The notes under the pieces: model-generated | Told to the model about the DNA's origin: nothing | Database searches by the model: none | What the model saw: only the letters and a program-made list of their open reading frames with translations | Shown here: piece by piece, positions 1 to 8,979 of the stretch | Position numbering within the stretch: the first letter of the stretch is position 1 | How the letters are laid out: each line of letters starts with the position of its first letter | Assembly (NCBI GenBank): GCA_938028665.1 | Contig: CALIMB010000009.1 | Span: forward strand, 1 to 48,927 | Source: an uncultured Thermomicrobium sp. | GTDB taxonomy: Bacteria > Chloroflexota > Chloroflexia > Thermomicrobiales > Thermomicrobiaceae | Length of the DNA stretch: 48,927 nt | Reading direction: 5' to 3' | Made by a program: the position numbers and the translations under genes

Positions 1-42
1 ACCGCTCCTTTCCTTGCTCGTTCCCCAATCCTATTCCCTATG

Positions 43-489
43 TCACGCGCTGGCACTCATTTGCCGCTCGATGCAGGAGAAAAATTGTTCGATCATCCGC
101 TTGGCGACACCACCGAGCATCCGTTGAGCGACACCAGCGAATGGGCCGCCCAGTTCGACATCCCCCTCGTACGCAATTTCAGTCGTCTGGTCGTCGATCG
201 CGCGTAGTTGCACCGTTCCATTGCCGCGCGCAAAGCCCGGCTTTCCTTGCCCTTCAATGGCCATTCGGTACGAGTCGGGTGGATTGATTTCGGAGAGCTG
301 TACTTTACCAGTAAAGGTTCCCTTGACAGGGCCGATGGCGACGGTCATGGCCATCTCGTACTGGTCTGGCGCAACCTGATTGAGACTCTCAACGCCCGGA
401 AGGCAACTGGCGATCGCTTGCGGGTCCGTCAGCCGTGCGAAGACGGCGTCACGTTTGGCGCGTATGGTGTAAGCCCCTGAGATTTTCAC
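43..489 (-). CDS. coxG: CoxG-like SRPBCC-fold protein (carbon monoxide dehydrogenase subunit G family)
   Basis: The 148-residue product has the typical CoxG layout: an opening of the form KISGAYTI, then DPQAIASCLPGVESL near residues 22-36, and a hydrophobic-pocket SRPBCC fold ending in an amphipathic helix. Family members are linked to maturation or membrane attachment of aerobic molybdenum CO dehydrogenase, but similar proteins also accompany other xanthine-oxidase-type enzymes. The start is a GTG preceded by a purine-rich AAGGGAGCAAGG stretch. The gene reads toward the left edge, so any coxMSL-type partners would lie outside the window. The family is clear. Its link to CO oxidation here is inference. 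Confidence 0.8.
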   Translation of the reverse strand: MKISGAYTIRAKRDAVFARLTDPQAIASCLPGVESLNQVAPDQYEMAMTVAIGPVKGTFTGKVQLSEINPPDSYRMAIEGQGKPGFARGNGTVQLRAIDDQTTEIAYEGDVELGGPFAGVAQRMLGGVAKRMIEQFFSCIERQMSASA

Positions 490-893
490 CCTTGCTCCCT
501 TCCCTCAGAACCCAGAAACCCAGGCACCAACCCCAGCGCCGCTCTGGCTGCTTCTTGCTGCTGACTCATCCGACTGGACGCTGCCTCAGCATCGGCTCAG
601 ATAGAACAGCTCTGCGGGTTCCCTGGCATCCAAACTCATCATACGGCCAATCTTGGTGATGGTCAAGAGGATATGCTCTGGTAGAGCTGTTCTACGAGAG
701 GACTTGTGCATTGTCCTGCCGTCCCCTGCCTCCTGCCTGGCTGTCTTCAGACCAGCTCCGCTGCAGGTGGAACGCGGACCATCATATCGCTGCGCGCATC
801 ATTCCAGCGTGCATGCTGATATCGCCTTTTCAGGCTGTCCGATACGATAATCGCGTGCCAAGCTAACGGGAGGTGAGGAGCCTGACGAAATGC
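490..893. other. Intergenic spacer with a perfect 12-bp inverted repeat
   Basis: About 400 bases between the coxG start and the end of the next minus-strand gene. No credible coding region is visible. The only structure seen is a pair of exact 12-bp inverted copies at 602-613 and 683-694, annotated separately. Confidence 0.6.
602..694. repeat. Perfect 12-bp inverted repeat, arms 602-613 and 683-694
   Basis: TAGAACAGCTCT (602-613) and AGAGCTGTTCTA (683-694) are exact reverse complements separated by 69 bp. Each arm is itself nearly palindromic (AGAAC-A-GCTCT), so each could be one operator half or a complete weak operator. They lie upstream of coxG, about 115 and 195 bp before its start. Function is unknown. 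Confidence 0.6.
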
Positions 894-1652
894 TCACCAT
901 CCATACGGAATGTTACGTCGGGGATTGAGTATCGGATAGATTGGTCGCGCAAGGAGAACTGTACACCGATGCCAAAAGACAGCGAGTTCGTGAGCAGTCA
1001 AAAATGGTGCCAACAGGCGTTGCACCTGTCTGCGGTGACGGAGCAACCGGTGGAGATCAGCGACGAGCGTGAGCGGGATAGGTTCACCACAAAAGTCCCA
1101 GAGGACCGTGCGCAGCTTTGGATCGACATGGAACGTCAGGCCATGATCGATTCCCCACACGCGTCGGTCAAAACGTCCCAGAAAGAGATGACTCGCCTTT
1201 CGGTCGGCATTGTTGGTGAGCAGATCGAAGAGCGCGATGCGTTGGAGCTGCCAACGAAACGCCGGGCTGCGCAATGGCTGGTCCTCCGGTTCGATGAACA
1301 ATTGAATGGTTCCAATACCGTACGGTCCATCACGGATGATTGTGGGAGGGATGAAAGTCCAGCCCAAGACGCGACTCAAGAGATAGCTGGCAAACTCGCG
1401 CTTATAGAGGGTGCCGGCTGGAAAGTCCCACAGCGGTGCTTCACCACGTGCCGGCTTGTAAATACCGATGAGCCCTGGAACAATATCTTGTTCGAGGAGT
1501 ATGGCGAATGTGTCGTTCGAACCCCACGGAAGAAGCTCCATGTGTTTCACGGTTCCGATCGCGAGGGCGCGTCGGATTTGGCGCACGTGGCATCGTCCCT
1601 GCGACGTGAGGAGATGATGGCGAATTCGGCGATCGGCGAGCTCAGTCGTCAT
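894..1652 (-). CDS. SCO1664-family kinase-fold protein
   Basis: The 252-residue product matches the SCO1664-type family, which is distantly related to phosphatidylinositol 3/4-kinase and HipA-like folds. Seen in the sequence: a glycine-poor N-terminal lobe with ETLPWGSN-like text (here LLPWGSNDT), the catalytic-loop-like NNADRKASHLF and the metal-binding-like WGIDHGLTFH. The ATG at 1652 is chosen because GGGGAG lies 4 nt upstream; a TTG extension to 1685 lacks support. In actinobacteria the family neighbours a histidine phosphatase and mycothiol genes, but none of these is beside it here. The substrate is unknown. Confidence 0.75.
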   Translation of the reverse strand: MTTELADRRIRHHLLTSQGRCHVRQIRRALAIGTVKHMELLPWGSNDTFAILLEQDIVPGLIGIYKPARGEAPLWDFPAGTLYKREFASYLLSRVLGWTFIPPTIIRDGPYGIGTIQLFIEPEDQPLRSPAFRWQLQRIALFDLLTNNADRKASHLFLGRFDRRVWGIDHGLTFHVDPKLRTVLWDFCGEPIPLTLVADLHRLLRHRRQVQRLLAPFLTAHELAVFWHRCTVLLARPIYPILNPRRNIPYGW

Positions 1653-1889
1653 CGTTCTCCCCTGGCGCCATCTGCCTTGGCGCAATGTGCGACAACCTTA
1701 ACACAGCAGGGACGCTGGTTACAGGTGACTGCGGCAGAGTAGGATTAGCCTTGCACGACGGCCTTCGGCAATGCTGACGGCCGCGGTAGGTCCGCGTCGC
1801 GCGTGCAGCTGTCGCGAAGAAGACGGCAAGAGAGGCAGCGGGCGAGGTTAGTGAGAGTGGGAACTCTCGAAGGACAGGGAGGGGTACTG

Positions 1890-3359
1890 GTGAAGGTTAG
1901 TGTTGAACGTCTGCCGCAGAGTACGGTGCGCCTTGATATTGCGGCAGATGAGGAGGAGTTCCGCGCAGCCCTCGAGCGGGCACTCCGGCGGATCAGCCAA
2001 CAGGTGCAGGTGCCCGGCTTCCGTCCGGGACGAGCTCCACGAGCGCTGGTGGAGCGGCGGGTGGGGCGAGAGCTGATCGTTGCTGAGGCACAACGGGAGT
2101 TGATGGAGAAGCTCTATCGCGAGGCGCTCCAACAATACCAGCTCGTCCCCGTCTCTGATCCGCAAGTCGAGATCTACCAGGACGAGCCGCTTGCGTTCCG
2201 GGTCGAAGTCCAGGTCTATCCACAAGCGGAGCTCGACGGGTATCGCGAGCTGCGGATCGAGCCTCGCGAAGTTACGGTGACAGATGAAGAGCTCGAGGAG
2301 GTCATTGGGGGACTCCGGCGCAGCCAGGGGGTTTGGCGTACGCCGGCTGAGTCTCGGCATCCCCAGGACGGTGATCAAGTTATTGTCGACATCGAGGCTT
2401 CCCAAGGTGAACAACCATTCCAGGAACCACTCCGCAATGCAGCCTTCGTTCTTGGCGAAAGCAACCTGCTGGTTGAGATCGATCAGGCGATCCGCTCACT
2501 CTTGCCTGGTGAGCAGACCGAGTTCGATATTGCCTTCGCCGAAGACGACGAGCGCATCAATCCAGAGCTTCGTGGAAAAACACTCCACTATCGGGTGGTT
2601 TTGCACGAGGTGAAGGAGCGCGAGCTTCCAGAACTTGATGACGTGTTCGCGCAGTCCTTCGGCGTTCAGTCGCTCGCAGAGTTGCGCGAGCGGGTGCGTC
2701 GCGATCTCTTGCGTCAGAAGGCGGAGGCGGCGCGTGCGGAGGTGCTCCAAGCCGCAGTGGAGCAGCTGTTGGAGGTTGCCAAGGTTGAGATTCCGCCTGC
2801 GCTTATTGACCGGCAGGTCGCGGCTGATTTGGAGCGGCTCCGCCAGCAGCTGCGGCAAAAGGGGAGTAGTCTTGAGGAGTTCTTGCGCTTCCAGGGGAAG
2901 AGTCTGGAGGAGTTTGCGCAGGAGCTCCGGCCGGAGGCAGAGCAGCGTTTGCGCCGTTATGTTGTACTCGAAGCGTTTGCACGGGCCGAGGGAATCTCCG
3001 TGAGCGAAGAGGAGCTGGAGGAGGAAATCGAACGGCTTGCGGTTGCGAGTGGGCGTCCTGAGGAGTATCGAGCGGTCTACAATGTGCCGTCGATCCGAAG
3101 TTATCTCGCTGATGAACTCCATGAACGGAAGGTAAGCGAGCGACTCCTCGAGTTGGTCACTGGGGGCCGTGGGCCGGTGGTTGGTGAGGCTGCAGCTCTC
3201 TTCACGGGAGAAGCGGACCAGCTGGCAACCGAGGCGGCAGAGGCCGGTGACACCATCGGTCAAGCTGGTTCGAGCGAGGAAACAGTTGCTGAGCCCGAAG
3301 CTGCAGTGCATGCCGAGAATGATCAACCGAAGGCAATCGGAAGCGGCGAACGAACCTGA
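1890..3359 (+). CDS. tig: Trigger factor, ribosome-associated chaperone and peptidyl-prolyl isomerase
   Basis: Trigger factor binds the ribosome exit tunnel and shields nascent chains. The N-terminal ribosome-binding signature GFRPGRAP sits at residues 43-50. A FKBP-type PPIase domain follows at roughly 150-240, and then the long helical C-terminal chaperone region. The start is the GTG at 1890, preceded by AGGGAGGGG at 5-nt spacing; an in-frame upstream extension to 1803 is arginine-rich and unlike the family. The 489 residues are somewhat long because of an acidic, low-complexity C-terminal tail of about 55 residues. clpP follows after 17 bp, giving the common tig-clpP-clpX operon. Confidence 0.95.
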   Translation: MKVSVERLPQSTVRLDIAADEEEFRAALERALRRISQQVQVPGFRPGRAPRALVERRVGRELIVAEAQRELMEKLYREALQQYQLVPVSDPQVEIYQDEPLAFRVEVQVYPQAELDGYRELRIEPREVTVTDEELEEVIGGLRRSQGVWRTPAESRHPQDGDQVIVDIEASQGEQPFQEPLRNAAFVLGESNLLVEIDQAIRSLLPGEQTEFDIAFAEDDERINPELRGKTLHYRVVLHEVKERELPELDDVFAQSFGVQSLAELRERVRRDLLRQKAEAARAEVLQAAVEQLLEVAKVEIPPALIDRQVAADLERLRQQLRQKGSSLEEFLRFQGKSLEEFAQELRPEAEQRLRRYVVLEAFARAEGISVSEEELEEEIERLAVASGRPEEYRAVYNVPSIRSYLADELHERKVSERLLELVTGGRGPVVGEAAALFTGEADQLATEAAEAGDTIGQAGSSEETVAEPEAAVHAENDQPKAIGSGERT

Positions 3360-3376
3360 AACGGCGGGGAGGCATC

Positions 3377-3994
3377 ATGGAACGCGACATCCGACCTGAA
3401 CTCGTCATTCCGATGGTGATCGAAACGACCAGCCGGGGGGAGCGTGCGTACGACATCTATTCTCGGCTGCTTCGTGACCGTATTATCTTCCTAGGAACAC
3501 CGATCGATGACCAAGTGGCCAATGCAGTGATCGCCCAGATGCTCTTCCTGGCACACGAGAATCCGGAAGCTGATATTAAGCTGTACATCAATAGTCCGGG
3601 TGGTCTCGTGTATGCTGGGCTTGCCATCTACGACACGATGCAGATGATTGAGCCTGATGTGGCGACGTACTGCGTTGGACTTGGTGCGAGCATGGCAGCG
3701 GTTCTCCTTGCGGCGGGCGCCAAGGGAAAGCGCTTCGCACTGCCGCATTCACGGGTGCTGATCCATCAAGGGACGTCGGGCTTCCGCGGTTCGGTGCCGG
3801 ATATTGAGATCCAGGCACGCGAGACGCTGAATCTGACCACAATGCTGACCGAACTCCTGGCCTTTCACACCGGTCAGCCATTCGAGCGCGTGAAGCGTGA
3901 TACTGAACGAGATTATTTTATGAGCGCGTATGAGGCGAAGGAATACGGGATCGTTGATCATGTGCTTGAGCCTGTAAAGTTGCAGAGGGCCTAA
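3377..3994 (+). CDS. clpP: ATP-dependent Clp protease proteolytic subunit
   Basis: ClpP forms the tetradecameric serine-protease barrel fed by ClpX or ClpC. The catalytic triad is visible as Ser105 (GASMA), His130 (LIHQG) and Asp179 (TERDYF). The substrate strand segment with NSPGG is at residues 72-76. Length (205 aa) is normal. After the catalytic His-Gln the sequence has Gly instead of the more usual Pro, and the following handle-region text ([11 protein letters not shown]) departs from the common form. This may mark a lineage-specific ClpP type. It sits between tig and clpX with short spacers and is expected to be cotranscribed with them. Confidence 0.96.
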   Translation: MERDIRPELVIPMVIETTSRGERAYDIYSRLLRDRIIFLGTPIDDQVANAVIAQMLFLAHENPEADIKLYINSPGGLVYAGLAIYDTMQMIEPDVATYCVGLGASMAAVLLAAGAKGKRFALPHSRVLIHQGTSGFRGSVPDIEIQARETLNLTTMLTELLAFHTGQPFERVKRDTERDYFMSAYEAKEYGIVDHVLEPVKLQRA

Positions 3995-4026
3995 ATGATG
4001 GTAGAGGCGACGGTGGAGAAGGGGCG

Positions 4027-5298
4027 ATGGGAATGACCACACGTGGGGGACGGGTTTTTTACCGCTGTTCATTCTGTGGCAAGAGCCAGGAGGAAGTTCG
4101 GCGACTAATCGCCGGCCCGAACGGTGTCTATATCTGTGACGAGTGCGTGCAGCTCTGCCAGGAGATCATCCAGGAAGAGGCACCGCCGCGGCGTCCTACT
4201 CCCGCGTTGACGCAGATCCCGACCCCAAAGCAACTGTACGAGCAGCTCAGTCAGTATGTGATCGGACAGGAACGGGCCAAGAAGGTTCTGTCGGTCGCTG
4301 TCTACAATCACTACAAGCGGATTCTCCTTGGTGACGAGAGTGACGTGGAGCTCCAGAAGAGCAACATTCTCCTTATCGGCCCAACAGGCTGTGGCAAGAC
4401 GCTTCTAGCTCAGACACTCGCGAAGTTGTTGGATGTCCCCTTCTCCATCTCGGATGCCACGACGCTCACCGAAGCTGGATACGTTGGGGAGGATGTGGAG
4501 AACATTCTGCTGCGGCTGATTCAAGCAGCCGGGGGTGATGTCCAGCGGGCACAAACCGGCATTATCTATCTTGATGAGATCGATAAGATTGCTCGTAAGA
4601 GCGACAGCCCATCCATCACGCGGGATGTCTCAGGCGAGGGCGTTCAGCAGGCGCTCCTGAAGATTCTTGAGGGAACAATAGCGAACGTCCCACCACATGG
4701 TGGCCGAAAACATCCACACCAGGAGTACATCCAGATCGATACGCGCAACATTCTCTTCATCTGCGGTGGAGCCTTCGAGGGTTTGGATGAGATTGTCCGG
4801 CGACGCATTGGGAAGGACTCAACAATCGGCTTTGGCAAGCGAGCGAAGCGCGATGGTCGCGAGGAGAACGTCCTGCATCAGGTTATTCCAGATGATCTCC
4901 TGAAGTTCGGCTTGATCCCGGAGTTCATTGGTCGGCTGCCGGTTGTGGCGGCGTTGGACCCGCTCACCCATGATGATCTTGTACGGATCCTTGTGGAGCC
5001 AAAGAACGCAATTGTCAAGCAGTATCAGAAGATCTTTGCGCTGGATCAGGTGGAGCTTATTTTCACGCCGGAAGCCCTCCACGCCACAGCAACTGTGGCT
5101 GAACGGCGAGGGACCGGGGCGCGCGGACTCCGCACGACACTCGAAGAGGTGCTCCTTGACGTGATGTACGAGCTTCCCTCTCTGCAAGGTGTCCGCAAAT
5201 GTGTTATCACCGCCGATGTCATCTACCGGCGTCGACCCCCGCTCCTGTTGGCTGCGAATGACGAACCGATTGAATTCCGCTACGAACAGAGCGCGTAA
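4027..5298 (+). CDS. clpX: ATP-dependent Clp protease ATP-binding subunit ClpX
   Basis: AAA+ unfoldase that delivers substrates to ClpP. The N-terminal zinc-binding domain has Cys14, Cys17, Cys37 and Cys40. Walker A (GPTGCGKT) is at 118-125, the pore-loop GYVG at 151-154, Walker B (YLDEID) at 181-186, and the IGF loop that docks on ClpP at 267-269. All the parts needed for partnership with the upstream ClpP are present. The ATG at 4027 follows GGAGAAGGGGCG; an ATG two codons later is also possible. A GC-rich hairpin starts 14 bp after the stop codon. Confidence 0.97.
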   Translation: MGMTTRGGRVFYRCSFCGKSQEEVRRLIAGPNGVYICDECVQLCQEIIQEEAPPRRPTPALTQIPTPKQLYEQLSQYVIGQERAKKVLSVAVYNHYKRILLGDESDVELQKSNILLIGPTGCGKTLLAQTLAKLLDVPFSISDATTLTEAGYVGEDVENILLRLIQAAGGDVQRAQTGIIYLDEIDKIARKSDSPSITRDVSGEGVQQALLKILEGTIANVPPHGGRKHPHQEYIQIDTRNILFICGGAFEGLDEIVRRRIGKDSTIGFGKRAKRDGREENVLHQVIPDDLLKFGLIPEFIGRLPVVAALDPLTHDDLVRILVEPKNAIVKQYQKIFALDQVELIFTPEALHATATVAERRGTGARGLRTTLEEVLLDVMYELPSLQGVRKCVITADVIYRRRPPLLLAANDEPIEFRYEQSA

Positions 5299-5311
5299 AC
5301 ACAGGAGTCTC

Positions 5312-5342
5312 AGACGGGTCGGGCATATCTCCCGGCCCGTCT
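5312..5342. terminator. GC-rich hairpin between convergent clpX and DinB-fold genes
   Basis: Arms 5312-5323 and 5331-5342 form a 12-bp stem with one G-U pair and a 7-nt loop. The arms are AGACGGGTCGGG and CCCGGCCCGTCT. There is no strong U-tract on either side, so it may work as a bidirectional, weak terminator. Confidence 0.6.
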
Positions 5343-5378
5343 CGCGTTGCGCAATGGTTGGCGCTACCGTGAGCGCAG

Positions 5379-5843
5379 CTACTCCTTCTTCAGTCGTCGG
5401 CTCGGCGACCGTCGCTTTGCGTACTCAAGGATGTCTTGCAGATGCTCCCGGTAATGCTCATAGGTGTCAGGAGCGACCAACTCTCGTGTCAAAACGGGTG
5501 TCCGTTCCAAAATCTCTAGTAACTTGTCGTGTGTTTCCAGGAAACGATCCCAGACTTCGCGCAGAGAGAGGTGCTGGTTCCGACGGATGTCTTCTTCATT
5601 AAATGCGTCAATATCTTCTACACTCGGTGGTTCTCGTCCTTCCTCCAATGCTTGGATCCGTTGGATCAACAAGCGTTCCCACGTCGCAATATGGGCCATT
5701 AGATCTTTGATGGAGTGTGTGCCCCAAGATCCGGTTTCCACAATCTCGTGTTCGGTCAAGCTACGAATCGCGTTGCGCAGCTCCACCCACGCACGTTGGA
5801 TATCCTCGAGAATGGCCCGCCGCTCCACGATGTCGATTGTCAT
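5379..5843 (-). CDS. DinB-fold (ClbS/DfsB-like) four-helix protein
   Basis: The 154-residue product is almost wholly helical and has the DinB/ClbS pattern: an N-terminal helix, then SIKDLMAHIATWE near residues 42-54, where the conserved His and Trp lie, and a short glutamate-rich spacer before the third helix. Family members include metal-dependent thiol-S-transferase-like enzymes and many of unknown role. The ATG at 5843 is chosen because GGGAGGGAAG precedes it directly; an extension to 5882 lacks such a site. The basic C-terminus (RRSPSRRLKKE) is unusual. The specific function is not recognisable. Confidence 0.75.
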   Translation of the reverse strand: MTIDIVERRAILEDIQRAWVELRNAIRSLTEHEIVETGSWGTHSIKDLMAHIATWERLLIQRIQALEEGREPPSVEDIDAFNEEDIRRNQHLSLREVWDRFLETHDKLLEILERTPVLTRELVAPDTYEHYREHLQDILEYAKRRSPSRRLKKE

Positions 5844-5926
5844 CTTCCCTCCCTTTGGTTCAAGATTCCCCTGTTGTGACATTCAGCCTACCACGCGGGG
5901 GTTGCAAGAGGGCCACGAAAGAGAAC

Positions 5927-5954
5927 GGCGCTCGGGTATCTTCGCCCGAGCGCC
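5927..5954 (-). terminator. Intrinsic-type terminator downstream of the zinc peptidase gene
   Basis: GGCGCTCGGG (5927-5936) and CCCGAGCGCC (5945-5954) form a perfect 10-bp stem with an 8-nt loop. On the minus strand the stem is followed by a T-rich run (TTCTCTTT), as expected of a rho-independent terminator for the gene ending at 5978. Confidence 0.8.
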
Positions 5955-5977
5955 AGCTTTGCTCGCGTGTCCGGAGG

Positions 5978-6673
5978 TCAGTCGCTCCGCCGCTGCAGAC
6001 CGCTCACAACGCTAATCCAGTAGAGCAATTGGAGTACGGCCATCAGCAGACCGGCGACGTAGGTTAACGCTGCGGCGTTGAGTGTCTCACGATTCTGAGC
6101 CAGTTCTGTGCGATCAACAAGTCCCATCGTCGTCAGCACCTGCAGTGCTCGCCGGCTGGCATCGAACTCAACAGGGAGCGTAAGGAGTGCAAAGAGAGTA
6201 CCAGCAGCGAAGAGTGCGACACCCAGCCAGGCAAGACCGGTCAGTCCAATCACGATACCGGCTAGGATGAGGATCCAACCAATATTTGTCCCGAAGGTCA
6301 CCACCGGAACAATGGCTGTCCGCAGTTGCAAGGGGAGGTAACCAACTTTGTGCTGGATGGCGTGTCCTGTCTCGTGTGCAGCAATGCCTAAGGCAGCAAC
6401 GGAACGCCCGTAGTACACTGGCTCAGAAAGTCGAACCACCCGCCGGAGCGGATCGTAGTGGTCGGTGAGTTCGCCCGGAGTGAGCTCCACCGGTACGTCG
6501 TACAGTCCGTTGTTGTCCAGGATAAGCCGTGCCACCTGGGCGCCGGTCAGGCCGCGCCTGTTCGGTACCTGGCCATACTTCTCAACCGTGGAGCGTACCC
6601 GCCACTGTGCATAGAGCATGAGCAGCAGGGCGGGAGCGATGAAGACGAAGTACATGGGATCGAACACGAACAT
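5978..6673 (-). CDS. YugP-type membrane zinc metallopeptidase
   Basis: Neutral zinc metallopeptidase of the Zn_peptidase_2/YugP family. An N-terminal membrane segment spans about residues 8-22. The HExxH motif (His100, Glu101, His104, within AAHETGHAIQH) is present. Two to three further hydrophobic segments occur around 120-165 and 205-225, separated by PVEFDASRRAL, which is conserved in the family. Length (231 aa) is typical. The start has an excellent GGAGGG site. Physiological substrates are unknown for this family. The gene is transcribed divergently from the polyprenyl synthase, and a perfect hairpin closes its transcript. Confidence 0.88.
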   Translation of the reverse strand: MFVFDPMYFVFIAPALLLMLYAQWRVRSTVEKYGQVPNRRGLTGAQVARLILDNNGLYDVPVELTPGELTDHYDPLRRVVRLSEPVYYGRSVAALGIAAHETGHAIQHKVGYLPLQLRTAIVPVVTFGTNIGWILILAGIVIGLTGLAWLGVALFAAGTLFALLTLPVEFDASRRALQVLTTMGLVDRTELAQNRETLNAAALTYVAGLLMAVLQLLYWISVVSGLQRRSD

Positions 6674-6702
6674 GTCGTTTTCCCTCCACCATTCGACTGT
6701 CC

Positions 6703-6746
6703 CACACCGGGGCTGCCTACCGAAGGGTGTGGACAGCTCCGGTGTG
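6703..6746. repeat. 13-bp imperfect inverted repeat in the divergent promoter region
   Basis: CACACCGGGGCTG (6703-6715) and CAGCTCCGGTGTG (6734-6746) are reverse complements at 12 of 13 positions with an 18-bp spacer. They lie between the start of the zinc peptidase gene and the polyprenyl synthase gene, just upstream of a TATAAA box at 6766-6771. This could be an operator or a 5'-UTR hairpin. Confidence 0.5.
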
Positions 6747-6765
6747 TGACGATCTCGCTACTCAC

Positions 6766-6771
6766 TATAAA
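6766..6771 (+). promoter_or_regulatory. Putative -10 element (TATAAA) for the polyprenyl synthase gene
   Basis: TATAAA lies 64 bp before the preferred start codon. No convincing -35 hexamer is seen at 16-18 bp, so this is weak. Confidence 0.35.
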
Positions 6772-6834
6772 GTATGACCCATGACGTTTGCAAACGTCGA
6801 AGCTGGAAAACGGGAACGGATGGAGGATCGTCGC

Positions 6835-7869
6835 ATGGAGTCGGAAATATTTGTCATCGAGGAGGCGATGCGAACGATTATAGAGCGGCAGGCAGCCTGC
6901 TTTCCTGTTGTCGAAGGGAGTCTCCCGATTTACCACGTTCTGTCTTATCATCTCGGTTGGCTCGATGAGCAGTTTCAACCGACAGGAGTGAGCTCTGGTA
7001 AACGCTTTCGGCCGCTTCTCTGTCTCCGGGCATGTACCGCTGCTGGCGGCACGTGGCAGCAGGCTGCATGGATTGCAGCGGCGATCGAACTCCTCCACAA
7101 CTTCACACTCATTCATGACGATATCCAAGACCGCAGTTTGACGCGTCGGCACCGGCCGACCGTGTGGGCAGTTTGGGGTGATGCCCAAGCGATCAACGCC
7201 GGTGATGCCTTGTTTGGGTTAAGCCAGCTTGCGGCGTTAGAGGCGGCCTCCCAGCTGGAAGCGGCGCGGGGAATGGAACTGCTGTCCCGACTCAATGAGA
7301 CTGTGCTCCGGATTGTTGAAGGTCAGGTTTTGGATCTAAGCTTCGAGTCGCTCGACGCGGTGACGAAAGACGCATACTTTGTGATGATTGAGCGCAAAAC
7401 GGCTCAACTCACCGCCTATGCTGCCTGGGCCGGGGCGATGGTGGCTGGAGCTTCCAGCGAACTCGCCGCACGATTCGCAGATTTTGGTCGTGCGCTTGGT
7501 CTCGCCTTCCAAGTGCACGACGACTACCTGGGGGTGTGGGGTGATCCACTGCAGACTGGCAAGGCGCGCGGTGACGATTTGCGACGCCGGAAGAAGAGCC
7601 TTCCGATCCTGATCCTGCTCGAGCGAGCGAGTCCAGATGACCGTGCTTGGATTCGCTCCACATGGCGCTCTGAACATGACCTTGACCCTGTCACGGTGGA
7701 GAGGCTGCTGAAGCTGCTTGCACAGTATGATGTAGAAGCGGCTATGAAAGAAACGGTTTGGCGACTTCACGCTGAAGCACAAGCTCGCCTCGACCAACTC
7801 GGCTTGCCAGTTGAGCGCACTGCACCCCTACGTGCCATTGTGGAGCGGCTCGCTGTACGGGAAGGCTAA
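6835..7869 (+). CDS. Polyprenyl (farnesyl/geranylgeranyl-type) diphosphate synthase
   Basis: Trans-prenyltransferase that condenses isopentenyl diphosphate with allylic diphosphates. The first aspartate-rich motif DDIQD is at residues 95-99, with the RRHRPT segment after it. The second is VHDDYLGVWGD (Asp229 and Asp230), where the usual third Asp is Gly. GKRFRP, the diphosphate-binding GKxxRP motif, is at 55-60. The ATG at 6835 is chosen for the GGAGG 8 nt upstream; ATGs at 6820 or 6781 would add 5 or 18 residues. It is the only such gene in the window, so it is a good candidate for supplying GGPP to the phytoene synthase at 46445. Chain length cannot be read with certainty. Confidence 0.88.
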   Translation: MESEIFVIEEAMRTIIERQAACFPVVEGSLPIYHVLSYHLGWLDEQFQPTGVSSGKRFRPLLCLRACTAAGGTWQQAAWIAAAIELLHNFTLIHDDIQDRSLTRRHRPTVWAVWGDAQAINAGDALFGLSQLAALEAASQLEAARGMELLSRLNETVLRIVEGQVLDLSFESLDAVTKDAYFVMIERKTAQLTAYAAWAGAMVAGASSELAARFADFGRALGLAFQVHDDYLGVWGDPLQTGKARGDDLRRRKKSLPILILLERASPDDRAWIRSTWRSEHDLDPVTVERLLKLLAQYDVEAAMKETVWRLHAEAQARLDQLGLPVERTAPLRAIVERLAVREG

Positions 7870-8954
7870 CCGTTTGCCTGTGGCAGGAGGGTGGGCTGTC
7901 GCCTGCCAGTCTCTTGCTCGAGCAAGCGCAGCGTGGCTTCCGCCAGTCCGTAGGCACCCGTTACCATCATGTCACCGTACGGAGCTGCCTCATACCAGTT
8001 GAGCGACCGTGCTAGAGCACGGTTTGGTCCGGTAATTGCGACGAAGGGGAACGGCGCTGCTCGCCTATATCCGGCTGTCAGTACCGCTCCGTGTCCGCCA
8101 AGACTGATGACCTCGTCATGGGTGAGGCGTCCACACTGGAGTGCATTGACGACCTTCTGGAGAATCTCTGGAGTGACCCCACCTGTGTGGTGTTCAAATA
8201 AGCCATAGATTTGGACGTCGCGAACGGCGACAGCGAAGGTGTGCATGTTTCCAACATTGACGATCACAGCCCCCTCCGCGCGGGCAGCACGCCAGACCAC
8301 CGGATCGCAAAGGGCGCCGAGGACAGCAGCGGGGCCGGTATCCATGAGAATGCAACCAGGGACGAGTCGCTGAACGGCTCGCATGCGCAGGAGATACGAC
8401 GGAGCCGTGCGAAAGGCAAGGAAACGCACATCATTCGTGCGGGCAAGAAGGTCCTGAAGGAACCGGTAGCGGTACTCGTGCGCTGCCTCATGCTCGTCAT
8501 AGCCATGATCCTGCACAGCGATTGCCCACAGGGCTGGTGGTTCGATCTCGAAAAGACGGAGCGCAGTCGTGAGAGCTGCAACGTCTACATCACCGAGCCA
8601 AACGACCTCGGCTCCAAGAGGCGGGACTTCGGTGAGATCGATGCCGAGGGCGCGGACGCGCTCGAGGTCGTTGTGCAGCGTCCGAGCAGCCTCAGGATGA
8701 GCACTCACCGGAAGGCCAGCGGCGAGATGGGCCCGGATGGCTTCACTACTTGCTCCTCCACCCATGACTGTCCCGGCGAGATGGAGGGGCTTCCCCCGGG
8801 CCGTGATTGTGCGGATGCGTGCTGCGACGATCTGCGTCTGCGACGGCATAACTAGTTTGACACAGTTTTCTGGGGTCCGGTTTGATTCGTAGAGGACGAT
8901 GTCCTGGGTTCCTGCACCGGCATCGATGGCCAAAATTCGCACCGGACTCTCCAT
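7866..8954 (-). CDS. DUF1786 protein, actin/hexokinase-like ATPase fold
   Basis: The 362-residue product opens with ILAIDAGAGTQDIVLY, a phosphate-1-type loop of the sugar-kinase/actin superfamily, and carries MDTGPAAVLGAL near the middle and VNVGNMHTFAV after it. Database entries of this family often carry a doubtful label as a pyruvate formate-lyase activator; no radical-SAM cysteine motif is present, so I do not use it. It has a strong GGAGGT site before the ATG and follows the metallophosphoesterase gene by 25 bp, so the two are likely cotranscribed. Its stop codon overlaps that of the convergent prenyl synthase (CTAA). Confidence 0.75.
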   Translation of the reverse strand: MESPVRILAIDAGAGTQDIVLYESNRTPENCVKLVMPSQTQIVAARIRTITARGKPLHLAGTVMGGGASSEAIRAHLAAGLPVSAHPEAARTLHNDLERVRALGIDLTEVPPLGAEVVWLGDVDVAALTTALRLFEIEPPALWAIAVQDHGYDEHEAAHEYRYRFLQDLLARTNDVRFLAFRTAPSYLLRMRAVQRLVPGCILMDTGPAAVLGALCDPVVWRAARAEGAVIVNVGNMHTFAVAVRDVQIYGLFEHHTGGVTPEILQKVVNALQCGRLTHDEVISLGGHGAVLTAGYRRAAPFPFVAITGPNRALARSLNWYEAAPYGDMMVTGAYGLAEATLRLLEQETGRRQPTLLPQANG

Positions 8955-8979
8955 TGGTTACCTCCCCGAGTTCGCCAGG

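Noticed and set aside
873-1742. Long plus-strand open frame
   Set aside because: It lies antisense to the SCO1664-type gene, whose kinase-fold motifs are clear on the minus strand; the plus-strand product has no family features.
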